DNA from: Nannocystis exedens | Lineage (GTDB): Bacteria > Myxococcota_A > Polyangia > Nannocystales > Nannocystaceae | Direction: 5' to 3' | DNA: 64,000 nucleotides | Assembly (NCBI RefSeq): GCF_002343915.1 | Contig: NZ_NETK01000001.1 | Location: forward strand, 3,482,001-3,546,000 | Shown: piece by piece, positions 39,884 through 49,239 of the stretch | How the letters are laid out: each line of letters begins with the position of its first letter | How positions within the stretch are numbered: position 1 is the first letter of the stretch | The notes under the pieces: generated by a model | Databases searched by the model: none | The model's input: the letters and a program-made list of their open reading frames with translations, nothing else | Told to the model about the DNA's origin: nothing | Program-made: the position numbers and the translations under genes

Positions 39884-39971
39884 CTATCATCATTTTTAAA
39901 TGCGGCGACCGCGAACGCGCGGCGCCGTCCCAGGCGATTGTCGACACCGGCGCGCCGGCCGGCGCCGGCGA

Positions 39972-41027
39972 TCAGAAGCGCATGCCGCCGCCGAACATCA
40001 CCCCGCCGGTGAACGTCGGCGCGGCGCCGAAGTTGAAGCCGCGCTGGCGCAGCTTGGCGAGGCCGGGCGACTCGCGGTGGACGAACATCAGCGTGGTGAA
40101 GGCGATCGTCGAGGCGAGGGCGACGCCGCCGAGCACGAGCATGCCGGTGGTCGCCTTGGCCATGTTCTCGCCGCGCGTGCACTGGTTGGCGACCGCGGCG
40201 TTGGTCACGCCGTCGCCGAGCGGGGCGCGGGCGTTCTGGCAGATGTTCTCGCCCTCGCCGTAGGGCACGTTGTCGTCGGGGTTGTTGTTGTCGTACGAGT
40301 CTTCGGCGAGCTGCAGCATCTTCTTGAACACCGGCCCGTTCGGCTTGCGCCACGCCATGAACAGGCCGATGCCGGCGCCGAACGCCAGCACGGCGACGGT
40401 CGCCGAGGCCGCCAGGCCGGCCTTCTTCCACTTCGGCTGGTCCTTGTAGCGGCCCCACACCAGCTTCGACTTGCCCGCCTCCGGCTGCGGCTCGGGCTCG
40501 GGCTCCGTCACGGCCGGCGCCGGCGCCTCGGTCTTCTCGGCCCCGAGCACCCGCCCGACCAGGTCCTTCGCGGTCGCCTGCACCTGCCCCGCCTCGAGCG
40601 CCGCCGCCGGGTACTCCGCGGTCACCGACTCCTTCACGCTCGCCCCGCCGACGTCGAGCAGGTTGAGCTGGACCACGTACCCGCCGCCGCTCTTCGCCAG
40701 CGACCCGTAGACCATGTTGTCGACCCCGAGCGTGCGCCCGCCCTCGGCCAGGCACTTCGGCGACGGCGGCTCGTCGCAGCCCATCGTCAGCTTGAGCTCC
40801 GACAGCGACATGTCGCGCCCGCCCCCGACCCCGCGCGCCGCGAACTCGGCCTGCAGCGCCTTCGTCAGCGCCACCGCCTTGGCGGGATCGTCGCCCTCCA
40901 GCGTGAGGACCGAGCCCTTGCCCGCCACCGGCGCGGCGGCCGCGGTCGTGGGCAGGCTGAGCGACAGGGCGAGCGCCAGCGACAGGGCGGTCGCAGGCGG
41001 GGACAGTCGGCGCGGGCGGGGCGACAT
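39972..41027 (-). CDS. Exported/membrane protein of unknown function
   Basis: 351 residues. A Sec signal peptide (LSLALALSLSLPTTAAAAPVA) is followed by an alpha/beta domain (VLTLEGDDPAKAVALTKALQAEFAARG, then DNMVYGSLAKSGGGYVVQLNLLDV) that resembles periplasmic domains of FlgO/LpoB-type proteins, by pattern only. A Pro/Glu-rich linker at about 165-185 leads to two hydrophobic helices (about 207-227 and 290-312), separated by an Asn/Asp-rich loop with two Cys. The C-terminus is Gly/Phe-rich. It could couple a periplasmic sensor domain to an inner-membrane anchor. The histidine kinase is divergent from it, 171 bp away. Confidence 0.6.
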   Translation of the reverse strand: MSPRPRRLSPPATALSLALALSLSLPTTAAAAPVAGKGSVLTLEGDDPAKAVALTKALQAEFAARGVGGGRDMSLSELKLTMGCDEPPSPKCLAEGGRTLGVDNMVYGSLAKSGGGYVVQLNLLDVGGASVKESVTAEYPAAALEAGQVQATAKDLVGRVLGAEKTEAPAPAVTEPEPEPQPEAGKSKLVWGRYKDQPKWKKAGLAASATVAVLAFGAGIGLFMAWRKPNGPVFKKMLQLAEDSYDNNNPDDNVPYGEGENICQNARAPLGDGVTNAAVANQCTRGENMAKATTGMLVLGGVALASTIAFTTLMFVHRESPGLAKLRQRGFNFGAAPTFTGGVMFGGGMRF

Positions 41028-41198
41028 CGGGGCCCAAACGTCGCACGGGATGCGTCGCCAGGGAAGAGGCCCGCGTCATCAGGCCCTTGCGGACGGCCGC
41101 GACCGCCGGACCGCGCGCACGGTTTTTCTCACCGACCCGGGCCATCCCGTCGCCTTGCCGGTTTTGCCGGCCGCGCCGACGCGGCATCATCGCCGCGC

Positions 41199-42800
41199 GT
41201 GCCGCCCGGGCTCCCCCCACCGCCTGCTCCGCCTCTGCGCCTGCGCCACAGCCTCGCCGCGCGGATCACCGCGCTCGTGGTCCTCGTGGTCATCACCAGC
41301 GGCGTCACCTCGCTGCTCATCATCCGCGAGCTGCGCGCCCTCAAGGTCAGCTTCGACCTCCTCACCATCATCTACGTCAAGTTCAACCAGGACCTCACCA
41401 CCGCCTATCGCCAGTCGGTCCGCATCAGCACCCACGCCGAGCGGCGCAGCAGCGAGGCCCAGCGCCTGTCTCCCGGCACCGAGGCGCTGCTCGCCGAGGC
41501 CCTCGAGATGCGCGCCGAACAGGTCCAGCAGGCCCGCTCGGTGCTCGACAGCGCGATCGCCCACCCCGAGCGGCTCGGCGGCGAAGAAGCCGTCCGCACG
41601 CTCCGCGAGTTCCGCGAGGTCCTGAGCCGCCTCGAGGACCTGGCCGCCGCCGCCGCCAATCAGAACCCGGCCGAGGCGCTGGCGGACGTGCGCACGCAGA
41701 ACGAGATCAGCGAGCTGTTCCGTCGCCTCGACGAGCAGGTCTCGCGCGCGATCATCGACCTCCAGATCCAGGTCAGCGAGCGCGAGCGCGAAACCGAGCG
41801 GACCATCGCCCTGCTCGCCGCCGCCACCGCCGTCATGGCGCTCTTGGCCGCCCTCGGCGTGATCTGGACGCTGCGGCCGCTGCGGCGGCTGGCGGCCAGC
41901 GTGCGCCAGCTCGGCGAGGGCGACTGGGCCCAGCGGGTCGCCGCCCCCGGGGCCTTGCGCGGCGACGAGGTCGGGCGCCTCGCGCTCGAGTTCAACCACA
42001 TGGCGGAGGCGCTGCAGGAGCGCGAGCGCCGGCTGATCCGGGGCGAGCGCCTGGCCGCCGTGGGCCAGCTCGCGGCCCAGGTGACGCACGAGATCCGCAA
42101 CCCGCTGTCGAGCGTGGCCCTCAACGTCGAGCTGCTCGACGACGAGATCGCCTCCGCCAGCCCCGAGGCGCAACAACTCTTGCGCAAGATCACCGCGGAG
42201 ATCGATCGGCTCACCGCGATCACGGAGGACTACCTCGGGCTGGCCCGCCGCAAGCCGCCGGAGCGCGTGCCGACCGACCTCGCGGCCGAGCTCCACAGCT
42301 TGCTCGACTTCATGGGCGAGGAGCTGGCCGGCGCGGGCATCGAGGTCGAGGTCGACGTCCCCGGGCCGGCGTGGGTGCTGGGCGACGCCGGGCAGCTGCG
42401 GCAGGCCTTCATGAACCTGCTGCGCAACGCCCGGGAGGCGCTGGTCGGCGGCCGCGCCGGTGGCGACGTGAGCGACCTCGGCGATCTCGCCTCGGACCTC
42501 GCGCGGACCCCGAGGATCGCCGTGCGCCTGCGCCAGGGCGGCGGCGTGGTGCGCGTCAGCATCGAGGACAACGGCCCCGGCCTGCCCGTCGCCGACGTCG
42601 ACAAGGTGTTCGAGGCGTTCTTCACGGCCAAACCGCAGGGTACCGGCCTCGGGCTGTCGATCGTCCAGCAGCTCGTCCAGGACCACGAGGGCAGCGTCCG
42701 CGTGGCCGCCACCGGCCCCGCGGGCACCGCCTTCGAGGTCCAGATCCCGGCTTGCGCTCCTCCGCCCCCCTCCGTATCCTCGGCGGGCGCACCCGTCTAA
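41199..42800 (+). CDS. Membrane sensor histidine kinase (HAMP-HisKA-HATPase)
   Basis: 533 residues from the GTG at 41199. Two transmembrane segments (about 23-43 and 203-225) enclose a helical periplasmic domain. A HAMP region (LRRLAASVRQLGEGDW...VGRLALEFNHMAEAL) leads to the phosphoacceptor HEIRNPL with His at about residue 297. The ATPase motifs are NLLRNAREAL, DNGPGLP, FTAKPQGTGLGLSI and the end GTAFEVQIP. CATCAT lies 8 nt before the start and could be a weak leaderless -10. No response regulator is adjacent, so it is an orphan kinase. Confidence 0.88.
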   Translation: MPPGLPPPPAPPLRLRHSLAARITALVVLVVITSGVTSLLIIRELRALKVSFDLLTIIYVKFNQDLTTAYRQSVRISTHAERRSSEAQRLSPGTEALLAEALEMRAEQVQQARSVLDSAIAHPERLGGEEAVRTLREFREVLSRLEDLAAAAANQNPAEALADVRTQNEISELFRRLDEQVSRAIIDLQIQVSERERETERTIALLAAATAVMALLAALGVIWTLRPLRRLAASVRQLGEGDWAQRVAAPGALRGDEVGRLALEFNHMAEALQERERRLIRGERLAAVGQLAAQVTHEIRNPLSSVALNVELLDDEIASASPEAQQLLRKITAEIDRLTAITEDYLGLARRKPPERVPTDLAAELHSLLDFMGEELAGAGIEVEVDVPGPAWVLGDAGQLRQAFMNLLRNAREALVGGRAGGDVSDLGDLASDLARTPRIAVRLRQGGGVVRVSIEDNGPGLPVADVDKVFEAFFTAKPQGTGLGLSIVQQLVQDHEGSVRVAATGPAGTAFEVQIPACAPPPPSVSSAGAPV

Positions 42801-42815
42801 GGCCGCACACCGCTC

Positions 42816-43598
42816 ATGCCCATCCGCTCGCTCGTCGCCTCCGCCCTGTTCGCCGTGGTCGCCTCGCTCGGCTGCAACTTCATCATGAACCCCGACGGCG
42901 ACGGCGTGTTCCGCTGCGACAACCCGGACGACTGCGACGTCCCGCTGGCGGACGCGCTGGCCGACAAGCGCGGGCAGTCGCGCTGCGCCGCGGCCGGCGG
43001 CGGCGGCGGCGGCTTCACCCAGAGCCAGGACAACAAGGTCTGCAGCGTCCTCGACAAGGAGGACGTGAGCTGCAACCCCGCGCCCTACGCCAACGACGAC
43101 AGCATCCCGGTGTCCAAGACCTACAACGACGCGCTCGCCCAGGCGAGCGCCTACTCGTGCGCCCAGGAGCTGTACGGCAGCGCCGGCTGCCCGCCCAACG
43201 GCAGCGCCTGCAACGAGGGCCTCGAGCTCCGCACCTACGAGTCGCTGATCGGCGACGCCGACAACCCCGAGCAGGGCGAGGTCCAGGTGTGCGCGCCCAA
43301 GGGCGTCGCCGCGGTCGCCGGCAACAGCGCCGTGCGCGGCTTCGACGTGCTCGACCAGCACTGCCGCTCGTACTTCTGCGACGAATCGTTCGTGTGCAAC
43401 CGCGGCAGCGGCACCAGCAGCGGCTGGCGCTGCGTCCGTTGCGACCCCGACAAGGCCTACGGCAACGGCGGCTGCGGCACCATGTACCTGCAGGGCGCCC
43501 CGTCGACCGTCTACACCGACGGCACCTGCGAGGAAGTGGCCTCGGCCGACAAGACCGACTTCGGCCCGGTCGTGAAGGCCCCGGCCCCGAGCCCCTGA
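42816..43598 (+). CDS. Cys-rich lipoprotein of unknown function
   Basis: 260 residues. The signal peptide ends VASLGC with Cys at residue 20. The mature part has about 17 further Cys in spaced pairs (FRCDNPDDCDV, YSCAQELYGSAGCPPNGSACN, HCRSYFCDESFVCN, WRCVRCDPDKAYGNGGCG), so it is probably held by disulfides in the periplasm or on the surface. A Gly-rich run (GGGGGG) lies near residue 62. It begins 15 nt after the histidine-kinase stop and may be co-transcribed. A repeat block follows. No family recognised. Confidence 0.7.
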   Translation: MPIRSLVASALFAVVASLGCNFIMNPDGDGVFRCDNPDDCDVPLADALADKRGQSRCAAAGGGGGGFTQSQDNKVCSVLDKEDVSCNPAPYANDDSIPVSKTYNDALAQASAYSCAQELYGSAGCPPNGSACNEGLELRTYESLIGDADNPEQGEVQVCAPKGVAAVAGNSAVRGFDVLDQHCRSYFCDESFVCNRGSGTSSGWRCVRCDPDKAYGNGGCGTMYLQGAPSTVYTDGTCEEVASADKTDFGPVVKAPAPSP

Positions 43599-43629
43599 GC
43601 TCCGGCCCGCTGCACCCGCCGCTTGGGGG

Positions 43630-43706
43630 CATGTCCGTTCGGGCATGTCCGTTCGAGCCTGTCCATTCAAGCAGGCCCATGCGGACATGTCCATCTGGAC
43701 ACGCTC
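43630..43706. repeat. CATG 14-bp-period repeat array
   Basis: In phase: CATG at 43630 and 43644, CCTG at 43658, CAGG at 43672, CATG at 43686 and CACG at 43700. It begins 32 bp after the lipoprotein stop. It passes without a break into the 21-bp repeat block. Confidence 0.85.
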
Positions 43707-44080
43707 GTTCCGGCTCCGGGCCCTTCCCGCTCCCAGCACGTCCTTCCGGCTTCGTGCACCCCCCTTCGATCCGAGCACGCCCCTTCCGGGCTCCGAGCCC
43801 GTCTTTTTTTCCGCTCCCAACACGTCCCTTCCGGCTCCGAGCACGCCCCTTCCGGCTCCGGGCACGTCCCTTCCCGCTCCCAGCACGTCCCTTCCGGCTT
43901 CGTTCACCCCCTTTCGCTCCGAGCACGCCCCTTCCGGCTCCGGGCCCGTCCTTCCCGCTCCCAGCACGTCCCTTCCGGCTTCGTGCACCCCTTCGCGCTT
44001 CGAGCCCGTCCCGTCCGGCTTCGGGCACGCCCTTTCAACCACGCCCGCTCGGGCACGCCTCTTCGCTTCAGACACGGCTC
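43700..44080. repeat. Block of 19-21-bp tandem repeats
   Basis: Roughly seventeen imperfect units, most 21 bp long, of the form CACGYCCCTTCCGGCTYCG plus two or three bases. Because 21 is a multiple of 3, long open frames encoding seven-residue repeats run through it in several frames on both strands; I treat these as artefacts. 43599-44218 therefore holds no gene. The unit resembles the 14-bp unit with an insertion of about 7 bp. Confidence 0.8.
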
Positions 44081-44203
44081 GTCGGACCCCTCCCTTCCCG
44101 CACGGCCTCGGCCCGCCCCCACCTGCGGGCCCGGGCCTGCGAACTCCCCCTGCCGGCCCCCTTTCGTGCGCCGCCGCGGCTTCCCGCCCCTGGCGAGCTC
44201 GGC

Positions 44204-44209
44204 TAGACT
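44204..44209 (+). promoter_or_regulatory. -10 box of predicted leaderless promoter (iadA, cyanophycin cluster)
   Basis: TAGACT ends 9 nt before the ATG of iadA. The same hexamer precedes the genes at 8663 and 63273. Confidence 0.45.
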
Positions 44210-44218
44210 CGCGGGCCG

Positions 44219-45445
44219 ATGGCGGGCCTCCCTGGCGCTTCCGGACATGTCCCTTCAGCCAGCCCGGCGCCGACGCTGCAGCTCTTGCGGGGCGCCGAGG
44301 TGTTCGCCCCGGCCCCGCTCGGCGTATGCGACGTCCTGCTCGCCGCCGGCAAGATCGCCGCGATCGCGCCTGACCTGCCGACCCTGCCGTCCGAGCTGTG
44401 CCGCGTCCACGACCTCCGCGGCCACCGCCTGATCCCCGGCCTCCTCGACGCCCACGTCCACCTGATCGGCGGCGGCGGCGAGGCCGGCCCGAGCACCCGC
44501 GTCCCGCCGGTCACCCTGAGCCAGCTCTCGCGCGCCGGCATCACCACCGTCGTCGGCGTCCTCGGCACCGACGGCACCACCCGCACCGTCGCCGACCTCG
44601 TCGCCCGCACCCTCGGCCTGCGCGACGAGGGCCTGTCGGCCTACTGCTACACCGGCAGCTACGAGCTCCCGGTGCCCACGCTCACGGGCAGCGTGCGCCG
44701 CGACCTCGTGTTCGTCGACCCGATCATCGGCGTCGGCGAGCTCGCCCTGTCCGACCACCGCTCGTCGCAGCCGACCCTCGACGAGCTGCTGCGGGTCGCC
44801 GCCGACGTCCACGTCGGCGGCATGATGGCGGGCAAGGCCGGCATCGTGCACTTGCACATGGGCGACGGTCTGCGCGGCCTCGACCTCGTGCGACGGGCCC
44901 TCGACGTGAGCGAGCTGCCGCCGCGGGTGTTCCACCCGACCCACGTCAACCGCAACCGCCGGCTGTTCGTCGAGGCCGGCGAGCTGGTCGCGCGCGGCTG
45001 CACCGTCGACGTCACCGCCTTCCCGCCCGAAGATGACCCCGGGGACAGCCTCTACGCCGCCGACGCGATCGACCGCTGGATCGCGCAGGGCTTGCCGGTA
45101 AGCCGGCTCACATGTTCTTCCGACGGGGCCGGCTGCATGCCGGTGTTCGACGCCCACGGGCACATCTGCGCCATGGACATCGGGCGGCCGACCACCCTCA
45201 GCGACACCCTGACCGAGCTGCTCGCGCGCGGGCAGGAGCTCGCCACCGTCCTGCCGATCTTCACCACCAACGTCGCCGACCTCCTGCGCCTCGGGCACAA
45301 GGGCAGGCTCGCCGCGGGGGCCGACGCGGACCTCGTCGCCCTCGACGACCACGGTCACATCGCCGGCGTGATCGCGCGGGGCCGATGGCTGATCCAGGGC
45401 GGTCAAACAGTGGTATGCGGGCCCTTCGAGAGGTCTGCCTCGTGA
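44219..45445 (+). CDS. iadA: Isoaspartyl dipeptidase (beta-aspartyl peptidase)
   Basis: 408 residues, amidohydrolase fold. Family segments are strong: IPGLLDAHVHLIGGGGEAGPSTR, VVGVLGTDGTTRT, ALSDHRSSQPT, GIVHLHMGDG, FHPTHVNRN and SSDGAGCMPVF. It splits beta-linked Asp dipeptides, here most likely the beta-Asp-Arg released from cyanophycin by the adjacent CphB. E. coli IadA uses a carbamylated Lys (in GVKCAISDHR) to bridge its zincs; the matching residue here is Glu174 (GELALSDHR). The first 18 residues contain a CATG-type repeat unit. It overlaps cphB by 4 nt. Confidence 0.88.
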   Translation: MAGLPGASGHVPSASPAPTLQLLRGAEVFAPAPLGVCDVLLAAGKIAAIAPDLPTLPSELCRVHDLRGHRLIPGLLDAHVHLIGGGGEAGPSTRVPPVTLSQLSRAGITTVVGVLGTDGTTRTVADLVARTLGLRDEGLSAYCYTGSYELPVPTLTGSVRRDLVFVDPIIGVGELALSDHRSSQPTLDELLRVAADVHVGGMMAGKAGIVHLHMGDGLRGLDLVRRALDVSELPPRVFHPTHVNRNRRLFVEAGELVARGCTVDVTAFPPEDDPGDSLYAADAIDRWIAQGLPVSRLTCSSDGAGCMPVFDAHGHICAMDIGRPTTLSDTLTELLARGQELATVLPIFTTNVADLLRLGHKGRLAAGADADLVALDDHGHIAGVIARGRWLIQGGQTVVCGPFERSAS

Positions 45446-46287
45446 GCCCAGCACGCATCGAAGAGCACCACACCCGCGGGTGGATCGTCCCCGTCGGCGG
45501 CGCTGAAGAGAAGGAGCAGGACCCGGTCATCCTCCGCCGCTTCGTCGAGGTCAGCGGCGGCGCGGGCGCCCGGATCATCGTCATTCCCACCGCCTCTCGC
45601 CTGCCCGACACGGGCGCTCGCTACGAGAAGATCTTCCGCCAGCTGGGCGCCCACAGCGCTCGCGCCTTGCCGTTCGAGCACCGCGCCGACGCCGAGCGCG
45701 AGGACTGGCTCGGCGTCCTCGAGCAGGCCACCGGCGTGTTCTTCACCGGCGGCAACCAGCTCCAGCTCAGCACGATCCTCGGCGGCACGCCGGTCGCCAA
45801 GAGCATCCGTCGCCTCAACGCCCGCGGCGTCACCGTCGGCGGCACGTCCGCCGGCGCCGCCATCCTCTCGGAGCACATGATCGCCTTCGGCCAGGGGGGC
45901 GCGACCCCCAAAGCGGGCCTCGCATCGCTGGCGCCGGGCTTCGGCCTGACCAACCGCGTCGTCATCGACCAGCACTTCCGCCAGCGCGACCGGCTGGGCA
46001 GACTGCTGTCGGTCCTCGCCTTCAACCCCTTCGCCGTCGGCATCGGCCTCGACGAAGACACCGCCGCCTTCCTCGGCCCGGACGACGTCATGCACGTCGA
46101 CGGCGCCGGCGCCATCACCCTGGTGGACGTCGCCAACCTCGAGCACTCGTCGATGGCCTTCGCGAAACCCGGTCAACCCATCTGTTTGACCGGCATCAAG
46201 CTGCATATCCTCACCAAGGGCGCGCGCTACAACTTCGTCACCCGCGAGGCCGTCCCGCCGCTGCCGCCGCCCGACGACGACGACTGA
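45442..46287 (+). CDS. cphB: Cyanophycinase
   Basis: 281 residues with a GTG start in a GTGA overlap and GAGAGG 8 nt upstream; an ATG at 45415 would add 9 residues. Peptidase family S51 features: GWIVPVGGAEEKEQ, IIVIPTASRLP, GVFFTGGNQLQLS and the nucleophile GGTSAGAAIL with Ser at about 136. VVIDQHFRQRDRLGRL and GIGLDEDTAAFL complete the signature. It cleaves cyanophycin to beta-Asp-Arg dipeptides. No signal peptide is seen, so it acts on cytoplasmic granules. Confidence 0.93.
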   Translation: MSPARIEEHHTRGWIVPVGGAEEKEQDPVILRRFVEVSGGAGARIIVIPTASRLPDTGARYEKIFRQLGAHSARALPFEHRADAEREDWLGVLEQATGVFFTGGNQLQLSTILGGTPVAKSIRRLNARGVTVGGTSAGAAILSEHMIAFGQGGATPKAGLASLAPGFGLTNRVVIDQHFRQRDRLGRLLSVLAFNPFAVGIGLDEDTAAFLGPDDVMHVDGAGAITLVDVANLEHSSMAFAKPGQPICLTGIKLHILTKGARYNFVTREAVPPLPPPDDDD

Positions 46288-46356
46288 CCCCCTTCCGCCT
46301 CGCGACGTTCCGACCCCCGCCTCCGGCGACTCCGACAACCTGACCCAAGGGACATC

Positions 46357-49218
46357 ATGCAGATCCTCGAGCGTCGCGTCTACCGCGGTCCCAACCTCTA
46401 CGCCCACTTCCCGGTCATCCGGATGAACATCGACCTCGGCGAGCTGGAGCAGTGGCCGAGCGCGACGATCCCGGGCTTCGTCGACGGGCTGCTCGAGGCG
46501 CTGCCGAGCCTGCAGCAGCACACCTGCTCGTACGGCGACGCGGGCGGGTTCGTCCGCCGCCTGCGCGAGGACAGCGGCACCTGGCTCGGCCACGTGCTCG
46601 AGCACGTCGCCATCGAGATCCAGGTCCTCACCGGCGCCAAGGTCAGCTTCGGCAAGACCCGCAGCACCGGCGCCACCGGCCAGTACTACGTCGTCTACGA
46701 GTACGAGGAGGAGCGCGTCGGCGAGGCCGCCAGCGACCTCGCGCTCGACCTCCTGCACTCGCTCCTGCCCGACGGCTTCGAGGGTCGCAAGAGCGTGCCC
46801 GACGGCTTCGACTTCAAGTCGCGGCTCGAGGACCTGATCGCGTTCGCCCAGAAGCGCCAGTTCGGCCCGTCGACCGCCTCGCTGGTGCGGGCGGCCGAGC
46901 GGCGCGACATCCCGTGGATCCGCCTCAACGATCAGTCGCTCGTGCAGTTCGGCCACGGCCGCTATCAGAAGCGGATCCGCGCGACCGTCACCTCCGAGAC
47001 GCGGCACATCGCCGTCGAGATCGCCAGCGACAAGGAGGAGACCAACAAGATCCTCGGCGACCTCGGCCTGCCGGTCCCGCGCCAGCACCTCGTGCGCAAC
47101 GCCGACCGCGCCGTCGCGGCCGCGAATCGCCTCGGCTACCCCGTCGTCGTCAAGCCGCTCGACGCCAACCACGGCCGCGGCGTCTCGATCGACCTGCAGA
47201 ACGAGGCCGCCGTGCGGGCCGCCTTCGACAAGGCGCAGGAGCACTCCAACAGCGTCATCGTCGAGACCTACATCCCCGGCTTCGACCACCGCATGCTCGT
47301 CGTCGCCGGCGAGCTGATCGCCGTCGCCAAGCGGGTCCCGGGCCACGTCGTCGGCGACGGCGAGCGGACGATCGCCCAGCTGATCGAGCAGGTGAACAGC
47401 GACCCGCGGCGCGGCATCGGCCACGAGAAGGTGCTGACCCGCATCGAGCTCGACTACCAGGCGCGCCGCCTGCTCGAGCTCAAGGGCTACACCGCCGACA
47501 CCGTCCCCGCCGCCGGCGAGGTCGTGTACCTGCGCAGCACCGGCAACCTCAGCACCGGCGGCACCGCGATCGACCTGACCGACGTGTGCCACCACGACAA
47601 CCGCGAGATGGCGGTGCGGGCGGCCAAGGCGATCGGCCTCGACATCTGCGGCATCGACTTCATCACCCCCGACATCACCCGCAGCTACCGCGAGGTCGGC
47701 GGCGGGATCTGCGAGGTCAACGCCGCCCCGGGCTTCCGCATGCACGTCGCCCCGACCGAGGGCACCCCGCGCGACGTCGCCGGCCCGGTCATGGACATGC
47801 TGTTCCCGCCGGGCACGCCGAGCCGGATCCCGATCGCCGCCGTCACCGGCACCAACGGCAAGACCACCGTCTGCCGCATGATCGCCCACATCCACAAGAT
47901 GTCGGGCGCCACCGTCGGCCTGTGCACCACCGACGGCGTCTACATCGACGGCGAGCGCACCGTCGTCGGCGACATGACCGGCCCGGTCGCCGCGCAGATG
48001 GTCCTGCGCGACCCGCTGGTCGACCTCGCCGTCCTCGAGACCGCGCGCGGCGGTTTGCTGCGCGCCGGCATGGGCTACCGCGCCTGCAACGTCGGCGCCG
48101 TCCTCAACGTCAGCTCCGACCACCTCGGCCTCGGCGGCATCGACACCCTCGACCAGCTCGCCGAGCTCAAGCGGATCGTCGTCGAGGTCGCGCGCGACTG
48201 CGCCGTCCTCAACGCCGACGACGAGCACTGCCTGCGCATGGCCGACTACACCCAGGCCACGCGGATCGGCTACGTCACGATGAGCCCCAAGCACGACCTC
48301 GTGCGCCGGCACATCCGCGCCGGCGGCCTCGCGGTCGTGCTCGAGGAGGGCATCAACGGCGACATGATCACCGTCTACGACCGCGGCTCGCACATCCCGC
48401 TGCTGTGGACGCACCTGATCCCCGCCACCCTCGAGGGCAAGGCGCTGCACAACGTGCAGAACGCGATGTTCGCCACCTGCGTCGCCTACGCCATGGGCGT
48501 CAAGCTCGAGAACATCCGCCAGGGCCTGCGCACCTTCGACAGCACCTACTTCCAGGCGCCCGGCCGGCTCAACGTGTTCGAGGAGCTGCCGTTCAAGGTC
48601 ATCCTCGACTACGGCCACAACCCGGCGGCGGTGCGGGCCATGGCCAGCCTGGTGTCGCGGCTCGACGTCAAGGGCAAGCGGGTCTGCGTGCTCGCGGCCC
48701 CCGGCGACCGGCGCGACGCGGACATCGCCGAGATCGCCCGCCACGCCGCCCCGGCGTTCGACCGGTTCATCATCCGCCAGGACGACGGCCTGCGCGGCCG
48801 CGCCTCCGGCGAGGTCGCCGACCTCCTGCGCGCGGGCCTTTTGCAGGCCGGCGTCGCCGAGGAGAAGATCCAGATCATCCTCGACGAGCAGCGCTCGATC
48901 GACGCCGCGCTGGCGGCCTGCGACCAGGGCGACCTGCTGCTGATCTTCGGCGACAACATCTCGCGCTGCTGGAAGCAGATCGTCCGCTTCCGCGAGGACC
49001 GGTTCGCCCCGGCGAACCGCGCCACCGCCACCTCGAGCGTCGGCCAGCTCGCCGTCGGCCTGCCGAGCAACCCCACCGGCCACCTCGCCGGCCAGCCCGC
49101 CGGCCTGACCGGCCCGGTCAACGACGACCGCCCGCTCGAGGCCCACCCCGCCCCGGCCGGGGTGGTCGAGGACGCCCGCGGCGTCCGCCTCGCCCGCGAC
49201 GCCGGGATCGAGGACTGA
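46357..49218 (+). CDS. cphA: Cyanophycin synthetase
   Basis: 953 residues, longer than most CphA (about 870-900) because of an Ala/Pro/Gly-rich tail of about 75 residues. The N-domain starts MQILERRVYRGPNLYAHFPV. The ATP-grasp domain has VVVKPLDANHGRGVSID and GFDHRMLVVAGELIAVAKR; the Mur-ligase domain has VTGTNGKTTVCRM at about residue 496 and ETARGGLLRAGM. ATP-grasp adds Asp to the backbone and the Mur domain adds Arg to each side chain, building (beta-Asp-Arg)n. AAGGGA lies before the ATG. A second Mur-ligase-like gene follows 21 bp downstream. Confidence 0.95.
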   Translation: MQILERRVYRGPNLYAHFPVIRMNIDLGELEQWPSATIPGFVDGLLEALPSLQQHTCSYGDAGGFVRRLREDSGTWLGHVLEHVAIEIQVLTGAKVSFGKTRSTGATGQYYVVYEYEEERVGEAASDLALDLLHSLLPDGFEGRKSVPDGFDFKSRLEDLIAFAQKRQFGPSTASLVRAAERRDIPWIRLNDQSLVQFGHGRYQKRIRATVTSETRHIAVEIASDKEETNKILGDLGLPVPRQHLVRNADRAVAAANRLGYPVVVKPLDANHGRGVSIDLQNEAAVRAAFDKAQEHSNSVIVETYIPGFDHRMLVVAGELIAVAKRVPGHVVGDGERTIAQLIEQVNSDPRRGIGHEKVLTRIELDYQARRLLELKGYTADTVPAAGEVVYLRSTGNLSTGGTAIDLTDVCHHDNREMAVRAAKAIGLDICGIDFITPDITRSYREVGGGICEVNAAPGFRMHVAPTEGTPRDVAGPVMDMLFPPGTPSRIPIAAVTGTNGKTTVCRMIAHIHKMSGATVGLCTTDGVYIDGERTVVGDMTGPVAAQMVLRDPLVDLAVLETARGGLLRAGMGYRACNVGAVLNVSSDHLGLGGIDTLDQLAELKRIVVEVARDCAVLNADDEHCLRMADYTQATRIGYVTMSPKHDLVRRHIRAGGLAVVLEEGINGDMITVYDRGSHIPLLWTHLIPATLEGKALHNVQNAMFATCVAYAMGVKLENIRQGLRTFDSTYFQAPGRLNVFEELPFKVILDYGHNPAAVRAMASLVSRLDVKGKRVCVLAAPGDRRDADIAEIARHAAPAFDRFIIRQDDGLRGRASGEVADLLRAGLLQAGVAEEKIQIILDEQRSIDAALAACDQGDLLLIFGDNISRCWKQIVRFREDRFAPANRATATSSVGQLAVGLPSNPTGHLAGQPAGLTGPVNDDRPLEAHPAPAGVVEDARGVRLARDAGIED

Positions 49219-49239
49219 CCTGACCGGAGGGACCGCAGC

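Larger units (their letters stand above)
39498..39971. other. Long leader/intergenic region upstream of tuf
   Basis: About 470 bp. It holds, in tuf direction, a near-consensus promoter (39856-39883), a 25-codon open frame (39768-39845), GC-rich sequence with several short inverted repeats (39665-39720), the 40-bp palindrome at 39580-39619, and a hairpin CCCCTCGGGG at 39546-39555 just before the tuf ribosome-binding site. It could be one regulated leader of about 350 nt. 39884-39971 shows nothing but an AT-rich patch. Confidence 0.45.

Noticed and set aside
43645..44373. Open frames with heptapeptide repeats (LPAPSTP/ARSRKGR types) on both strands
   Set aside because: They arise from the 21-bp repeats, appear in several frames at once, and lack a start site or export signal.
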